A DNA stretch of 47,932 nt from Vibrio qingdaonensis (GCF_026191675.1 NZ_JAKRRY010000040.1:1-47932); one strand, 5' to 3'; positions 34,128-43,050 are shown, numbered from the stretch's first letter. Notes: generated by a model from the letters alone, not told the origin. Made by a program: numbers and translations.

Positions 34128-34736
34128 ATGGCTAGAATGAAATTCCTTTGTGACACCAAGCGTTGTATTGACTGTAACGGATGTGTCACGGCATGTAAAA
34201 ATGAAAATGATGAGGCGCTCGAATGGGGTATTCAACGTCGTCGAGTGGTCACGTTAAATGATGGTGAACCGGGTGAAAACTCCATTTCGGTGGCTTGTAT
34301 GCACTGTACCGATGCACCTTGTATGGCGGTGTGCCCTGCAGACTGCTTCGAGCATACAGAAGACGGCATCGTGCTTCACAATAAAGATCTCTGTATTGGC
34401 TGTGGTTACTGTCTGTTTGCCTGTCCGTTTGGTGCGCCACAGTTTCCCAAGCAAGCTTCATTTGGTGAACGTGGCAAAATGGATAAGTGTACGTTCTGTG
34501 CTGGCGGGCCTGAAACGGAAGACAATTCCGAAGAAGAACGAGCTAAGTACGGTGCCAACCGTATTGCAGAAGGCAAACTGCCTATGTGTGCTTCACTATG
34601 TTCAACCAAAGCACTGCTGGCTGGAGATGCGGAAAAAGTCTCTGACATATTCCGTCAACGCGTAGTTGAGCGTGGCGCAAAAAATGCGGGTTGGAGCGAC
34701 GGGCACGATCTGTCTTACGATGCAACTAAGAGCTAA
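34128..34736 (+). CDS. fdhB: Formate dehydrogenase iron-sulfur subunit
   Basis: 202 residues with four [4Fe-4S] cysteine sets: CDTKRCIDCNGCVTACKNE, CMHCTDAPCMAVCPADCF, CIGCGYCLFACPFGAP and CTFC with the late CASLC. This is the standard electron-wire subunit of membrane-bound formate dehydrogenases. It lacks its own signal peptide and is expected to be exported with FdhA. It starts 11 bp after the fdhA stop, with AAGGAG just upstream. No C-terminal membrane anchor is seen, as in the soluble-arm type. Confidence 0.94.
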   Translation: MARMKFLCDTKRCIDCNGCVTACKNENDEALEWGIQRRRVVTLNDGEPGENSISVACMHCTDAPCMAVCPADCFEHTEDGIVLHNKDLCIGCGYCLFACPFGAPQFPKQASFGERGKMDKCTFCAGGPETEDNSEEERAKYGANRIAEGKLPMCASLCSTKALLAGDAEKVSDIFRQRVVERGAKNAGWSDGHDLSYDATKS

Positions 34737-34747
34737 TGGAGACTCGT

Positions 34748-35809
34748 ATGCTAAGTACGCTTAGAAACCAAGCTCTTGCAATGCTGCCAGTATTGGCAGC
34801 ATTACTGCTAATGTTGTCGTTTGGAGTAAGAGCAGAAGAGAGCAAAAATGACAAAGTAGTGCAAAGTGAAATGGTCCAGTTAGCCGGTGCTGATTATTGG
34901 CGTGCCGTTAAAGATGGGGTGGAAGGCACCACCACGTCGGCATCTCCTGAGCATGGCGTACTGATAAGCACACCAGGTGAAACCTGGTTTGTTTTGAAAG
35001 AAAAGTGGATGTCACCTGCTGCTGCAGTTGCAATCTTTGGCAGTATCTCGATGGTAGTACTGATGTACTTTATCGTTGGGCCACTGAAATTGAGTGCGGC
35101 GCGAACGGGGAAAAAGGTCAAGCGCTGGTCGAGAATGGACCGTGCGCTCCACTGGAGCATGGCGTTTACTTTTCTCACTCTTGCATTTAGTGGCTTAATG
35201 CTGGTGTACGGTAAGCACTTTATGAAACCGTATGTGCCGACAGAGTTATGGGGTTGGACGATTTATATTGCCAAGCAATACCATAACTATATGGGTCCAT
35301 TGTTTTTCATTCTACTTTTCGCTGTTTTATTTAAGTGGTGGAGAAAGTCTATCTTTAATAAGACGGACGTACAGTGGTTTATGAAGCTTGGTGGTATGGT
35401 TGGTAAGCATAAAGGAACGCACCCATCTGCGGGCTTCTCTAATGGTGGTGAAAAAGCGATTTACTGGTTACTTATCTGTTTTGGCGCCATTGCCGCTGTG
35501 AGTGGATTGATCTTAGACTTCCCAATTTTCGGGCAAACTCGACGTGATATGGAACTATCAAATTTAGTGCACATGTTCTCTGCGCTTATTTTAATTTGTG
35601 GTTTTGTGTTCCATATCTATATTGGCCTCTTTGGCATGGAAGGCGCGTTAGAAGGAATGGTCACTGGCGAAGTCGATGAAACATGGGCAAAAGAGCATCA
35701 CGATTTGTGGTTTGAGGAAGTGAAAAACTCAGAGAGTGACCCAGAAGAGTCGGCGACGAATTCTCGTGCGAGCTCTGCGACAACTCAATCTGACAGTAAG
35801 CTGACTTAA
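34748..35809 (+). CDS. fdhC: Formate dehydrogenase cytochrome b556 subunit
   Basis: About 353 residues. A signal-like first segment (LRNQALAMLPVLAALLLMLSFGVRA), a membrane helix near 90-115, then the FdhC/FdoI-type four-helix cytochrome b core: RWSRMDRALHWSMAFTFLTLAFSGLML, QYHNYMGPLFFILLFAVLFKW, GEKAIYWLLICFGAIAAVSGLIL and LSNLVHMFSALILICGFVFHIYIG. Conserved histidines in these helices bind two hemes b. It hands electrons to quinone. The ATG at 34748 has GGAGA just upstream; an ATG at 34736 overlaps the fdhB stop. Confidence 0.92.
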   Translation: MLSTLRNQALAMLPVLAALLLMLSFGVRAEESKNDKVVQSEMVQLAGADYWRAVKDGVEGTTTSASPEHGVLISTPGETWFVLKEKWMSPAAAVAIFGSISMVVLMYFIVGPLKLSAARTGKKVKRWSRMDRALHWSMAFTFLTLAFSGLMLVYGKHFMKPYVPTELWGWTIYIAKQYHNYMGPLFFILLFAVLFKWWRKSIFNKTDVQWFMKLGGMVGKHKGTHPSAGFSNGGEKAIYWLLICFGAIAAVSGLILDFPIFGQTRRDMELSNLVHMFSALILICGFVFHIYIGLFGMEGALEGMVTGEVDETWAKEHHDLWFEEVKNSESDPEESATNSRASSATTQSDSKLT

Positions 35810-35825
35810 GGGAGTATCGACTATT

Positions 35826-36257
35826 ATGCAGCAACAACATAAAGGCATTTGGGTTGCGTACATCTTAAGCCTCTTTACGCCTTTTACTTTGCTTATTTCT
35901 GGCGTTATTGCCATTGTTTACGCAGGGTATAGGTTGGATAAAGGGGAAGACACTGATGTCGTCAACTCACATTATTACGGATTAATAAGAACGTTTTTTC
36001 TAAACTTAACCTTCTTTGTCGTATTAATTGTCACCGTTGCCACCTCGAATGGATTGCTGAAAGGCGTGACTCATTATTGGTATAAAGCGACGTGGCTTGA
36101 TCAAATAGCCAACGTGATTCCATATATTGGAATGGTGTTTGCCGCGATTGCTATTCTAGTGTGGATAGTTCGAATGTTTAAAGGAATGGATATGCTAAAG
36201 CGTAATATTCCCATGACGTTTGATAAAGGTCCTCAACTGATCGATACAACGCAATAA
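35826..36257 (+). CDS. Membrane protein at the end of the fdh operon
   Basis: 143 residues with three hydrophobic helices (about 8-32, 48-72, 98-122) and a polar C-terminus. The layout (WVAYILSLFTPFTLLISGVIAIVYAG, then SHYYGLIRTFF) resembles DUF4870-like small membrane proteins, but I am not certain. It starts 16 bp after fdhC and is followed by a strong terminator, so it belongs to the operon. Role unknown. Confidence 0.7.
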   Translation: MQQQHKGIWVAYILSLFTPFTLLISGVIAIVYAGYRLDKGEDTDVVNSHYYGLIRTFFLNLTFFVVLIVTVATSNGLLKGVTHYWYKATWLDQIANVIPYIGMVFAAIAILVWIVRMFKGMDMLKRNIPMTFDKGPQLIDTTQ

Positions 36258-36285
36258 ACGCAGCGACTCTAGATTAGAAAAGAAC

Positions 36286-36321
36286 AAATCCCATGTTTCG
36301 AAAGCAACATGGGATTTTTTT
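36286..36321 (+). terminator. Terminator of the fdh operon
   Basis: AAATCCCATGTT (36286-36297) pairs with AACATGGGATTT, followed by a run of T to 36321. A 12-bp stem with an 8-base loop. Confidence 0.9.
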
Positions 36322-36436
36322 GCTCTATCCATACCTATACCTGCCAATGTGTTTAGCATGCCTCTAAGACAACGCGTCACCAATCAATTAACCGATCAAT
36401 CAACCAATTAATTAACTGATTTGCTACATTGTAGTG

Positions 36437-36622
36437 CGCACGAATTTGGTGCTTATCACTAATATGGTGCAAATTATTATCATTTGATGAGTGGCTTAAA
36501 AAATAAGTTTCTTTTAATGATCATTTAAATCATAAGGTTATATTGCATTGGTTTGAGGGTGACTTTTGGAACGGTTCTTGCTGATATCACACCATGTAAA
36601 TTTTAAGCACCAATATGGTGTG
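36437..36622. promoter_or_regulatory. NtrC-type sites before the ammonium transporter gene
   Basis: CGCACGAattTGGTGCT (36437-36453), ATCACTAataTGGTGCA (36455-36471) and AGCACCAataTGGTGTG (36606-36622) fit the NtrC consensus TGCACCA-N3-TGGTGCA. The first two are 18 bp apart and lie about 148 and 130 bp upstream of the predicted start, the usual enhancer place. The third is downstream of the start. The rest of 36322-36690 is AT-rich and shows no gene. Confidence 0.75.
36567..36582 (+). promoter_or_regulatory. Sigma-54 (-24/-12) promoter of amt
   Basis: TGGAACGGTTCTTGCT fits TGGCACG-N4-TTGCW with exact spacing and one substitution. The start would be near 36593, about 98 bp before the amt ATG. 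NtrC sites lie upstream. Confidence 0.8.
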
Positions 36623-36690
36623 ATGAAAATGTTATGAAGCACAGTAATGATGCTTTACATGGGAATATGGTTTAAAGGAGTAATAGATAC

Positions 36691-37911
36691 ATGACCCCTT
36701 CGGTAGAACAGGTACATGGCGCAGTACAAACGCTCACACAAAGCTCTGATACGCTCTTCTTATTACTAGGAGCGATTATGGTGTTTTTAATGCACGCAGG
36801 CTTTGCTTTTCTTGAAGTAGGAACCGTGAGGAATAAGAACCAAGTTAATGCGTTAGTGAAAATACTTGCTGATTTTGGTGTTTCAGCCATTGCTTATTTC
36901 TTTATAGGGTATTGGGTTGCTTATGGCGGTACATTTTTCGCTGATGCGGAAACGCTATCGCAAGGAAATGGCTATGAGTTAGTTAAGTTCTTCTTCTTAT
37001 TAACATTTGCAGCGGCGATACCAGCAATAGTTTCCGGAGGCATCGCGGAACGCGCTCGATTTTATCCAATACTTTTAGCGACATTTTTTACCGTTGGTTT
37101 AGTGTACCCATTTTTTGAAGGTATGATTTGGAACGGAAATTTTGGGTTTCAAGGGTGGCTTGAAGCAACATTTGGCGCTGGGTTCCATGACTTCGCTGGC
37201 TCGGTTGTGGTGCACGGTGTTGGTGGTTGGATAGCGTTAGTTGCGGTTATCTTTCTAGGTATGAGGAGAGGGCGTATTAGAGCGGGGAAACACACTAACT
37301 TTGCTCCTTCTAATATTCCGTTCTTAGCCTTAGGTGCGTGGATACTCAGCGTAGGGTGGTTTGGCTTCAATGTTATGTCAGCACAAGCGTTAGAAGGCAT
37401 CAGTGGGCTTGTGGCCATGAACTCTTTAATGGCGATGGTTGGAGGAATTTTGGCTGCACTTATCGTCGGTAAAAACGATCCTGGTTTTATTCATAATGGT
37501 CCGTTAGCGGGTCTTGTTGCAATTTGTGCTGGCTCGGATCTTATGCACCCAATCGGTGCTCTGATCACCGGTTCAATTGCTGGTGCTCTGTTTGTTTGGG
37601 TATTTACCTATCTACAGAATAAAACAAAAATTGACGATGTATTGGGTGTATGGCCATTACATGGTTTATGTGGTGCTTGGGGGGGGATTGCTGCAGGTAT
37701 CTTTGGTCAAAGTGCGCTAGGTGGACTAGGGGGCGTGAGCTTTGTCTCGCAATTGGTTGGTACGTTTGCTGGAATTGCTATTGCACTTGTCGGTGCGTTG
37801 ATTGTTTATGGTGTATTAGACAAGCTTACGGGTTTAAGGCTATCTGAAGAAGATGAGTTTAACGGCGCAGACTTGGCTATTCATAAGATTTCGTCAACCA
37901 GTGACGATTAG
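36691..37911 (+). CDS. amt: Ammonium transporter
   Basis: 406 residues, eleven predicted membrane helices, of the Amt/Rh family. Visible signatures: GAIMVFLMHAGFAFLEVGTVRNKNQVNAL at the start, FAGSVVVHGVGGWIALVA, VGWFGFNVMSAQAL with the pore region, and VWPLHGLCGAWGGIAAGIFG with the second conserved histidine. It takes up ammonium. No GlnK-type PII gene lies beside it, unlike the usual glnK-amtB pair, so its regulation by PII would come from elsewhere. Transcription looks NtrC- and sigma-54-driven. AAAGGAG lies about 10 bp before the ATG. Confidence 0.93.
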   Translation: MTPSVEQVHGAVQTLTQSSDTLFLLLGAIMVFLMHAGFAFLEVGTVRNKNQVNALVKILADFGVSAIAYFFIGYWVAYGGTFFADAETLSQGNGYELVKFFFLLTFAAAIPAIVSGGIAERARFYPILLATFFTVGLVYPFFEGMIWNGNFGFQGWLEATFGAGFHDFAGSVVVHGVGGWIALVAVIFLGMRRGRIRAGKHTNFAPSNIPFLALGAWILSVGWFGFNVMSAQALEGISGLVAMNSLMAMVGGILAALIVGKNDPGFIHNGPLAGLVAICAGSDLMHPIGALITGSIAGALFVWVFTYLQNKTKIDDVLGVWPLHGLCGAWGGIAAGIFGQSALGGLGGVSFVSQLVGTFAGIAIALVGALIVYGVLDKLTGLRLSEEDEFNGADLAIHKISSTSDD

Positions 37912-37940
37912 ATAACTGAGTTACACAGGCAATTACTATA

Positions 37941-37968
37941 AAAAGAGGTGTCGATAGATGCCTCTTTT
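37941..37968 (+). terminator. Terminator after amt
   Basis: AAAAGAGG (37941-37948) pairs with CCTCTTTT (37961-37968); the four T are part of the stem, so strength is moderate. Confidence 0.6.
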
Positions 37969-38135
37969 GCGATCTCCCGCCCAGTGTACATGTGCGTTAG
38001 AATTTTCTGCGTAAAACTCATAAATAATGCTTTTAAATCAATGGCATTAGACTATGGTCTAAGGGGCAAAACTAGGGGGACTGAAGTAATCCATGTTATT
38101 CTTGTGGTATAGATTACGTCAGAACAAGGATGGTT

Positions 38136-38876
38136 ATGAACTTCCCCTATAAAAATATTGTGATATTAACGGGTGCAGGCATCTCAGCTGAATCGGGAAT
38201 ACAAACATTTCGGACGCAGGATGGACTATGGGAAAACCACAGAATAGAAGATGTGGCTACGCCGGAAGGCTTTGCTCGCGACCCGGATTTAGTTCAAACC
38301 TTCTATAACCAAAGGCGTAAAAAACTTCAGTTACCTAGCATCCTTCCCAATGCTGCTCACATAGCTTTAGGCCAACTTGAACGCGATCTTCATGGTTCCG
38401 TTACCGTCATTACTCAAAATATCGATAATCTTCACGAGCGTGGTGGAAGTGATAATGTTATTCATATGCATGGTGAACTTCTGAAGGCGCGCTGTTCAGA
38501 ATCAGGGCAAGTAATAGACATGAAAGACGATGTGATGACTGGAGATTTGTGCCATTGCTGTCAATTACCCAGCCAGATTCGCCCACATATTGTTTGGTTT
38601 GGCGAGATGCCTTTAAAAATGGGCGATATCTATTCAGCATTAGAGGCCGCTGACCTGTTCATTTCTATTGGTACTTCCGGTGTCGTATACCCAGCCGCCG
38701 GGTTTGTGCACGATGCAAAAATGCACGGCGCTCATACTATTGAAATTAATCTTGAACCAAGTGCCGTTCAAAGTGAATTTGAAGAAAAGCGGTATGGTAA
38801 AGCCAGTCAAGAGGTACCAAAACTCGTTAGGGAGCTTCTTGCCTTGCAAACTCAAGATCACGAGACGTCATCGTAA
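38136..38876 (+). CDS. cobB: Sirtuin NAD-dependent protein deacylase
   Basis: About 246 residues. Sirtuin motifs: GAGISAESGIQTFR, TQNIDNLHERGG with the HG active-site histidine in HMHGELLKARC, the Cys-rich insertion (C...CHCC), IRPHIVWFGEMPL and IGTSGVVYPAAGF. Family enzymes of the CobB type remove acetyl and succinyl groups from lysines, including on acetyl-CoA synthetase. The ATG at 38136 has AAGG 6 bp upstream; one at 38130 is too close. Stand-alone gene. Confidence 0.93.
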   Translation: MNFPYKNIVILTGAGISAESGIQTFRTQDGLWENHRIEDVATPEGFARDPDLVQTFYNQRRKKLQLPSILPNAAHIALGQLERDLHGSVTVITQNIDNLHERGGSDNVIHMHGELLKARCSESGQVIDMKDDVMTGDLCHCCQLPSQIRPHIVWFGEMPLKMGDIYSALEAADLFISIGTSGVVYPAAGFVHDAKMHGAHTIEINLEPSAVQSEFEEKRYGKASQEVPKLVRELLALQTQDHETSS

Positions 38877-38963
38877 ACCCCTGCAATAGGATTCCGATAC
38901 ATTATTGAAGCGGTGGGAACAGATAGAAAAAGCGCTCACTTTCGAGAGCTTTTAATTAGAAGT

Positions 38964-38997
38964 AATAAGGGAAATAAGCAGGCTTATTTCCCTTATT
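38964..38997. terminator. 15-bp perfect stem between cobB and the first potD
   Basis: AATAAGGGAAATAAG (38964-38978) pairs with CTTATTTCCCTTATT (38983-38997) around a CAGG loop. It lies between convergent genes, so it should serve both. No pure T-run follows. Confidence 0.75.
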
Positions 38998-39011
38998 CGT
39001 GTTATCTAAGC

Positions 39012-40049
39012 TTAATTATCAACTTTAAGCTTTTGGAAGTATTCTTCGTAAAGCGCACCTGCTTCACCGACTTCATCTTGCCACGTACCTGAATCCATCA
39101 CCTCTTGTGGTGGGAAGACATTTTTGTCTTCGGCGAACTCTTTTGGTAGCAGTGGGTAAGCGGTTTTAACCGGTGTAGGGTAACCAATTTCTAATGCGAT
39201 TTTCGCCGCATTTTCTGGGCGAAGTAGGAAGTCTATCATCTTATGAGCGGCTTCAATATTCTTCGCGCCTGATGGAATTGCTAGGCTATCCATCCAAAAA
39301 ATCGTGCCTTTTTCAGGCCAAACGATTTCAATCGATGCCCCTTCTTGGCGAGCCATATAAGCGGAGCCATTCCAAAGCATACCCAGTGATACCTCACCAG
39401 CTAAATATGGGTTAGCAGGGAAGTCAGAGTTAAATACCAACACATTCGGAACAAGCTTACGCAGTTCTTCGTAAGCGGCTTTGATTTCTTCTGGATTTGT
39501 CGTGTTTGGAGAATAACCCAGCTTTGTTAACGCAATATGGAAGACTTCACGAGAGTCATCCATCATCATCAACTGACCTTCCCATTTCTGGTCCCACAAA
39601 TCGTCCCAGCTTTTAACGGCCGACTTATCAAGCATGTCAGTATTGACGCCAATGCCTGTTGCGCCCCAAATGTAAGGGATAGAAAAGTTATTATCAGGGT
39701 CAAAAGGTTTGTCTAAGTAGTTGGCATCAAGATCTTGAAAGTGCGATAGCTGTTCTTTATCTATTTGTTGCAGCATGCCTTCTTTACGCATCTTTGAAAC
39801 GAAATACGTTGAAGGAACCACTAAATCATAACCTGAGCCTTGAGTTTTTAACTTAGCATACATGCTTTCGTTAGACTCGTAGGTTGAATAGATGACTTTA
39901 ATCCCTGTTTCTTTAGTAAAGTCCTCTAATACTTCACTTGGAATGTACTCAGACCAGTTGTAGAAATAGAGTTCTTCGTTGGCAGCAAACGCCGGGGTAG
40001 TGAAGAGAGTCGCCGCACAAAGGGCGCTAGCATACAGTTTGCTTTTCAT
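39012..40049 (-). CDS. potD: Spermidine/putrescine-binding periplasmic protein, copy 1
   Basis: 345 residues with a signal peptide (MKSKLYASALCAATLFTTPAFA). Mature start ELYFYNWSEYIPSEVLEDFTKETGIKVIYSTYESNESMYAKLK is typical of PotD, and the rest (YDLVVPSTYFVSKM, MDDSREVFHIALTKLGYS, GMLWNGSAYMA, EIVWPEKGTIFWMDSLAI) matches along the full length. It binds polyamines in the periplasm and delivers them to PotBC. It has its own upstream region of about 245 bp, with the terminator of the second potD lying in between, so it may be controlled separately. Confidence 0.93.
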   Translation of the reverse strand: MKSKLYASALCAATLFTTPAFAANEELYFYNWSEYIPSEVLEDFTKETGIKVIYSTYESNESMYAKLKTQGSGYDLVVPSTYFVSKMRKEGMLQQIDKEQLSHFQDLDANYLDKPFDPDNNFSIPYIWGATGIGVNTDMLDKSAVKSWDDLWDQKWEGQLMMMDDSREVFHIALTKLGYSPNTTNPEEIKAAYEELRKLVPNVLVFNSDFPANPYLAGEVSLGMLWNGSAYMARQEGASIEIVWPEKGTIFWMDSLAIPSGAKNIEAAHKMIDFLLRPENAAKIALEIGYPTPVKTAYPLLPKEFAEDKNVFPPQEVMDSGTWQDEVGEAGALYEEYFQKLKVDN

Positions 40050-40097
40050 TACTTTTCCGTTTGTATTTTATTAACAAAGAGCCATAGAAGGCATGAC

Positions 40098-40158
40098 AAT
40101 TTGATGATGTCTTAGCAAGCAACATCAAATTACTTTGGACGTCATAAATAATTTGACG
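40098..40158. promoter_or_regulatory. Inverted repeats upstream of potD copy 1
   Basis: AATTTGATG (40098-40106) mirrors CATCAAATT (40123-40131); CGTCA (40140-40144) mirrors TGACG (40154-40158). They sit 49-110 bp before the potD copy 1 start and could be operators or leader structure. Confidence 0.4.
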
Positions 40159-40251
40159 CAAGTCACAAGATTATATCAGTGATTGAAAGATATCTCTATG
40201 TGGCTGTTTACAAAAAACAAACGTTTGGAAGGTTATAAGGGATCTATTAAT

Positions 40252-40276
40252 AAAAAAGGTGGCTGATGCCACCTTT
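40252..40276 (-). terminator. Terminator after potD copy 2
   Basis: On the minus strand AAAGGTGGC and GCCACCTTT form a 9-bp stem with a 4-base loop, followed by a T-run. Confidence 0.85.
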
Positions 40277-40295
40277 AGTTAAGGATGTAGGTAAA

Positions 40296-41327
40296 CTACT
40301 GCCCAGCTTTTAGCTTCATGAAATAATCTTCGTAAGCGACCGTTTTATCACCAACTGAATCTTGCCACTCAACTCGGTCTAAATCTTCCTGAGAAGGGAA
40401 TAGGGCTGGTTCATGCTTGAACTTGTCGTTTGACGCCTTGACTGCCGTTAAGTAACCGGTGTCATTGGAGATTTGTTCTGCAATATCAGGGCGCAGTAAG
40501 AAATCAATCATCTTGTGAGCCGCTTCTATGTTAGTTGCACCTGAACTGATAGCAAAGTTGTCAACCCAACCAATACCGCCTTCTTTCGGGAAAACAAGCT
40601 GTAAAGGCACGCCTTCTTTCTGAGCCGCGGCTGCAGACCCGTTCCATAACATGCCCAAACCGACTTCGCCAGACATATACGGTGACCCAGGATTGTCAGA
40701 GTTAAATACCAGTACATTTGGCATTAGTTTTTGAAGTTCAGCGTATGCCTCATCAATCTGGGCTTGATCCGTTGTGTTGCCCGAGTAACCCAGTTTACGC
40801 AAAGCGATATGGAACACCTCGCGGGTATCATCCATCATCATTAACTGACCTTCTAGTTCTGGTTTCCATAAATCTGCCCAGCTAGTAAAGTCATTGGGAT
40901 CATACATATCGGTATTTACGGCAAGGCCGGTAATCGCGACAACATGAGGAATCGAATAATCGTTATTTGGGTCATACGGTTTATCTAGATAATTGCTATC
41001 AAGGTTACCGAAGTTACTAAGTTTGCTCTTATCGATTTTTTGTAGCATGCCTTCATCGCGCATTTTCGCGACGAAGTAAGTAGACGGAACGACAAGATCA
41101 TAACCTTTATTATGTGTCTTCAACTTAGCATAAAGTGTCTCATTAGACTCATAAGTCGAATAGATGACCTTTATACCGGTTTCTTCAGTGAACTGCTCGA
41201 GGATGTTACTGTTGATGTACGGTCCCCAGTTCATGAAGACTAATTGTTGCTCTTTTGCACTAACCATGCCTGATGCAAGAGAAAGTGCACATGCACTACC
41301 AGCTAATAAAGTAGCCCATTTTTTCAT
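40296..41327 (-). CDS. potD: Spermidine/putrescine-binding periplasmic protein, copy 2
   Basis: About 343 residues with signal peptide MKKWATLLAGSACALSLASGMVSA. The mature part closely parallels copy 1 (VFMNWGPYINSNILEQFTEETGIKVIYSTYESNETLYAKLK), with the same blocks MMDDTREVFHIALRKLGYSGNTT and GLGMLWNGSAAA. The ligand-site residues may differ (EYIP versus PYIN, GTIFWMD versus GGIGWVD), so the two copies could prefer different polyamines. The ATG at 41325-41327 has GGAG about 9 bp upstream. A terminator separates it from potC. Confidence 0.92.
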   Translation of the reverse strand: MKKWATLLAGSACALSLASGMVSAKEQQLVFMNWGPYINSNILEQFTEETGIKVIYSTYESNETLYAKLKTHNKGYDLVVPSTYFVAKMRDEGMLQKIDKSKLSNFGNLDSNYLDKPYDPNNDYSIPHVVAITGLAVNTDMYDPNDFTSWADLWKPELEGQLMMMDDTREVFHIALRKLGYSGNTTDQAQIDEAYAELQKLMPNVLVFNSDNPGSPYMSGEVGLGMLWNGSAAAAQKEGVPLQLVFPKEGGIGWVDNFAISSGATNIEAAHKMIDFLLRPDIAEQISNDTGYLTAVKASNDKFKHEPALFPSQEDLDRVEWQDSVGDKTVAYEDYFMKLKAGQ

Positions 41328-41367
41328 TGACGTAAGCTCCAAACAAACGCTGCCATAATGGCATAGA

Positions 41368-41399
41368 TAAAAAAAGCAGAGTGACGGCGTCACTCTGCT
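41368..41399 (-). terminator. Terminator-like stem between potC and potD copy 2
   Basis: AGCAGAGTGAC (41375-41385) pairs with GTCACTCTGCT (41389-41399); on the minus strand a T-run follows. Only about 40 bp remain before the potD start, so potD may rely on read-through or RNA processing. Confidence 0.8.
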
Positions 41400-41422
41400 C
41401 TCACTTTTAAATTTGACGACCG

Positions 41423-42193
41423 TTACTTAATTTTTTCGCGTGCGAGAAACTGCGAAGTCATGACTAAAGCCAGTGACACAATCAACATGATGGTTGCTAG
41501 GGCATTGACCTCCGGAGAAATACCCACCTTAACCATAGAGTAGATCTTCAGCGGTAAAATTTCGTAAGTCGGCCCAGTAACAAACGAGCTCACAATGACA
41601 TCATCAAGAGATAATGTAAAACTTAGCAACCAACCGCCAGCCACTGCAGGCTTAGCCAGTGGGAGAATAATCTGCTTTAGGATTGTCCATTCACTTGCAC
41701 CAAGATCTTTTGCCGCTTCTAACATTTTGACATCGAAGCCTTTTAAGCGGCTATAAACGGTGACAACAACAAACGGCAAACAAAACGTAATATGCGCAAC
41801 CAGCAGGGTCAAGAAACCAAGTTGAACACCCATTACCAAGAAAATAGCGAGCAATGAAATAGCCATCACAATGTCAGGAGACATCATAACAATAAACAAT
41901 AGCCCACTAACCGCTTGCTTACCTTTAAATTGGTAGCGAAACAACGCCACTGCAGTCAAACTGCCAATTAACGTTGCTGCCGTCGCGGAAAACACGGCGA
42001 CATTAATCGAATGCCAAGCCGCTTGCATAAGGCTGTCGTTATTGAATAGTGCGTGATACCACTTCGTGGTGAGACCACCCCATTTCATACCGAATTTATT
42101 GGCATTAAAGGAGTTAGCAATCAAGACAATGATTGGTAAGTACAAAAATGCATAAACTAATGTCATGAAACCAAATTTAGCAGTGCGACCCAT
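41423..42193 (-). CDS. potC: Polyamine ABC transporter permease
   Basis: 256 residues with about six membrane helices and the EAA-type loop (EAAKDLGASEWTILKQIILPLAKPAVAGG). FLYLPIIVLIANSFNANKFGMKWGGLTTKWY near the start is typical of PotC. Its start shares one base with the potB stop (TAATG). Works in the inner membrane with PotB and PotA. Confidence 0.93.
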   Translation of the reverse strand: MGRTAKFGFMTLVYAFLYLPIIVLIANSFNANKFGMKWGGLTTKWYHALFNNDSLMQAAWHSINVAVFSATAATLIGSLTAVALFRYQFKGKQAVSGLLFIVMMSPDIVMAISLLAIFLVMGVQLGFLTLLVAHITFCLPFVVVTVYSRLKGFDVKMLEAAKDLGASEWTILKQIILPLAKPAVAGGWLLSFTLSLDDVIVSSFVTGPTYEILPLKIYSMVKVGISPEVNALATIMLIVSLALVMTSQFLAREKIK

Positions 42194-43050
42194 TATTCGA
42201 GCTCCACTTTACGGTTTAATAATTTACCTGCTCGATAGTAGGCATAGAGCATCACAGCCATAGCGGTTGTTAAAGCAATACTGGTTGCGGCACCAAATGG
42301 CCAATCCCTTGCGTTGAGAATCTGGCTCTTAATCACGTTACCAATGAGTAGGTTTTTCGCTCCACCAAGCAAATCGGCAATATAGAACATGCCTAGTGCT
42401 GGCAATAGCACCAACAAGCACCCACCAATAATACCTGGCATCGTTAGCGGCAAAATTACTTTGGTAATAGTTTGCCATTTACTCGCACCTAAATCTTTCG
42501 CCGCTTCTATGTAAGTATGATCCAACTTCTCTAGTGCAGAGTAGAGTGGGAGAATCATAAAAGGCAGCAAAATATAGACTAAGCCGATCATGACGGCTGT
42601 TTCCGTATACATAATACGGAGTGGCTTATCAATAATATCGAGTGCCAGTAGCCCTTTATTCAATATGCCCTGAGTTCCTAGGACAATTTTCAAGCCATAA
42701 GTTCGAATTAGAGAGTTAGTCCAAAACGGTACAATGACGAGGAACAGCATAAAAGGACGCCACTTTTCTGGCATCTTTGCAACGATATAAGCAAATGGGT
42801 AGCCAATAACAAGGCAAATTAAGGTCGCAACGATCGCCATATAGAACGAATGCAGTACCACTTTGGCGTACAAAGGGTCCAACAGACGGGCGTAGTTGTT
42901 AAGCGTAAACGTCATCTCAATGAGATTAGCTTCGTCTCGAGTTAAAAAGCTTGTGCCAATGATCATCACATTTGGGATCAATACAAACAGTACTAACCAG
43001 CCAACGATTAATGTGATGATGGCATTTTGTAAATTAAATTTCTTGCTCAT
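42193..43050 (-). CDS. potB: Polyamine ABC transporter permease
   Basis: 285 residues with about six helices and the EAA-type loop (EAAKDLGASKWQTITKVILPLTMPGIIGG). PFWTNSLIRTYGLKIVLGTQGILN is typical of PotB. Its start overlaps potA by 17 bp, and its stop overlaps potC, so translation is coupled through the three genes. Confidence 0.93.
   Translation of the reverse strand: MSKKFNLQNAIITLIVGWLVLFVLIPNVMIIGTSFLTRDEANLIEMTFTLNNYARLLDPLYAKVVLHSFYMAIVATLICLVIGYPFAYIVAKMPEKWRPFMLFLVIVPFWTNSLIRTYGLKIVLGTQGILNKGLLALDIIDKPLRIMYTETAVMIGLVYILLPFMILPLYSALEKLDHTYIEAAKDLGASKWQTITKVILPLTMPGIIGGCLLVLLPALGMFYIADLLGGAKNLLIGNVIKSQILNARDWPFGAATSIALTTAMAVMLYAYYRAGKLLNRKVELE

Noticed and set aside
34258..34665. 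Plus-strand frame of 135 codons inside fdhB
   Set aside because: Out of frame with a clear four-cluster iron-sulfur protein; the apparent cysteines come from the same codons shifted.
39012..41327. One potD as a pseudogene
   Set aside because: Both frames are full length, with intact signal peptides and conserved blocks.
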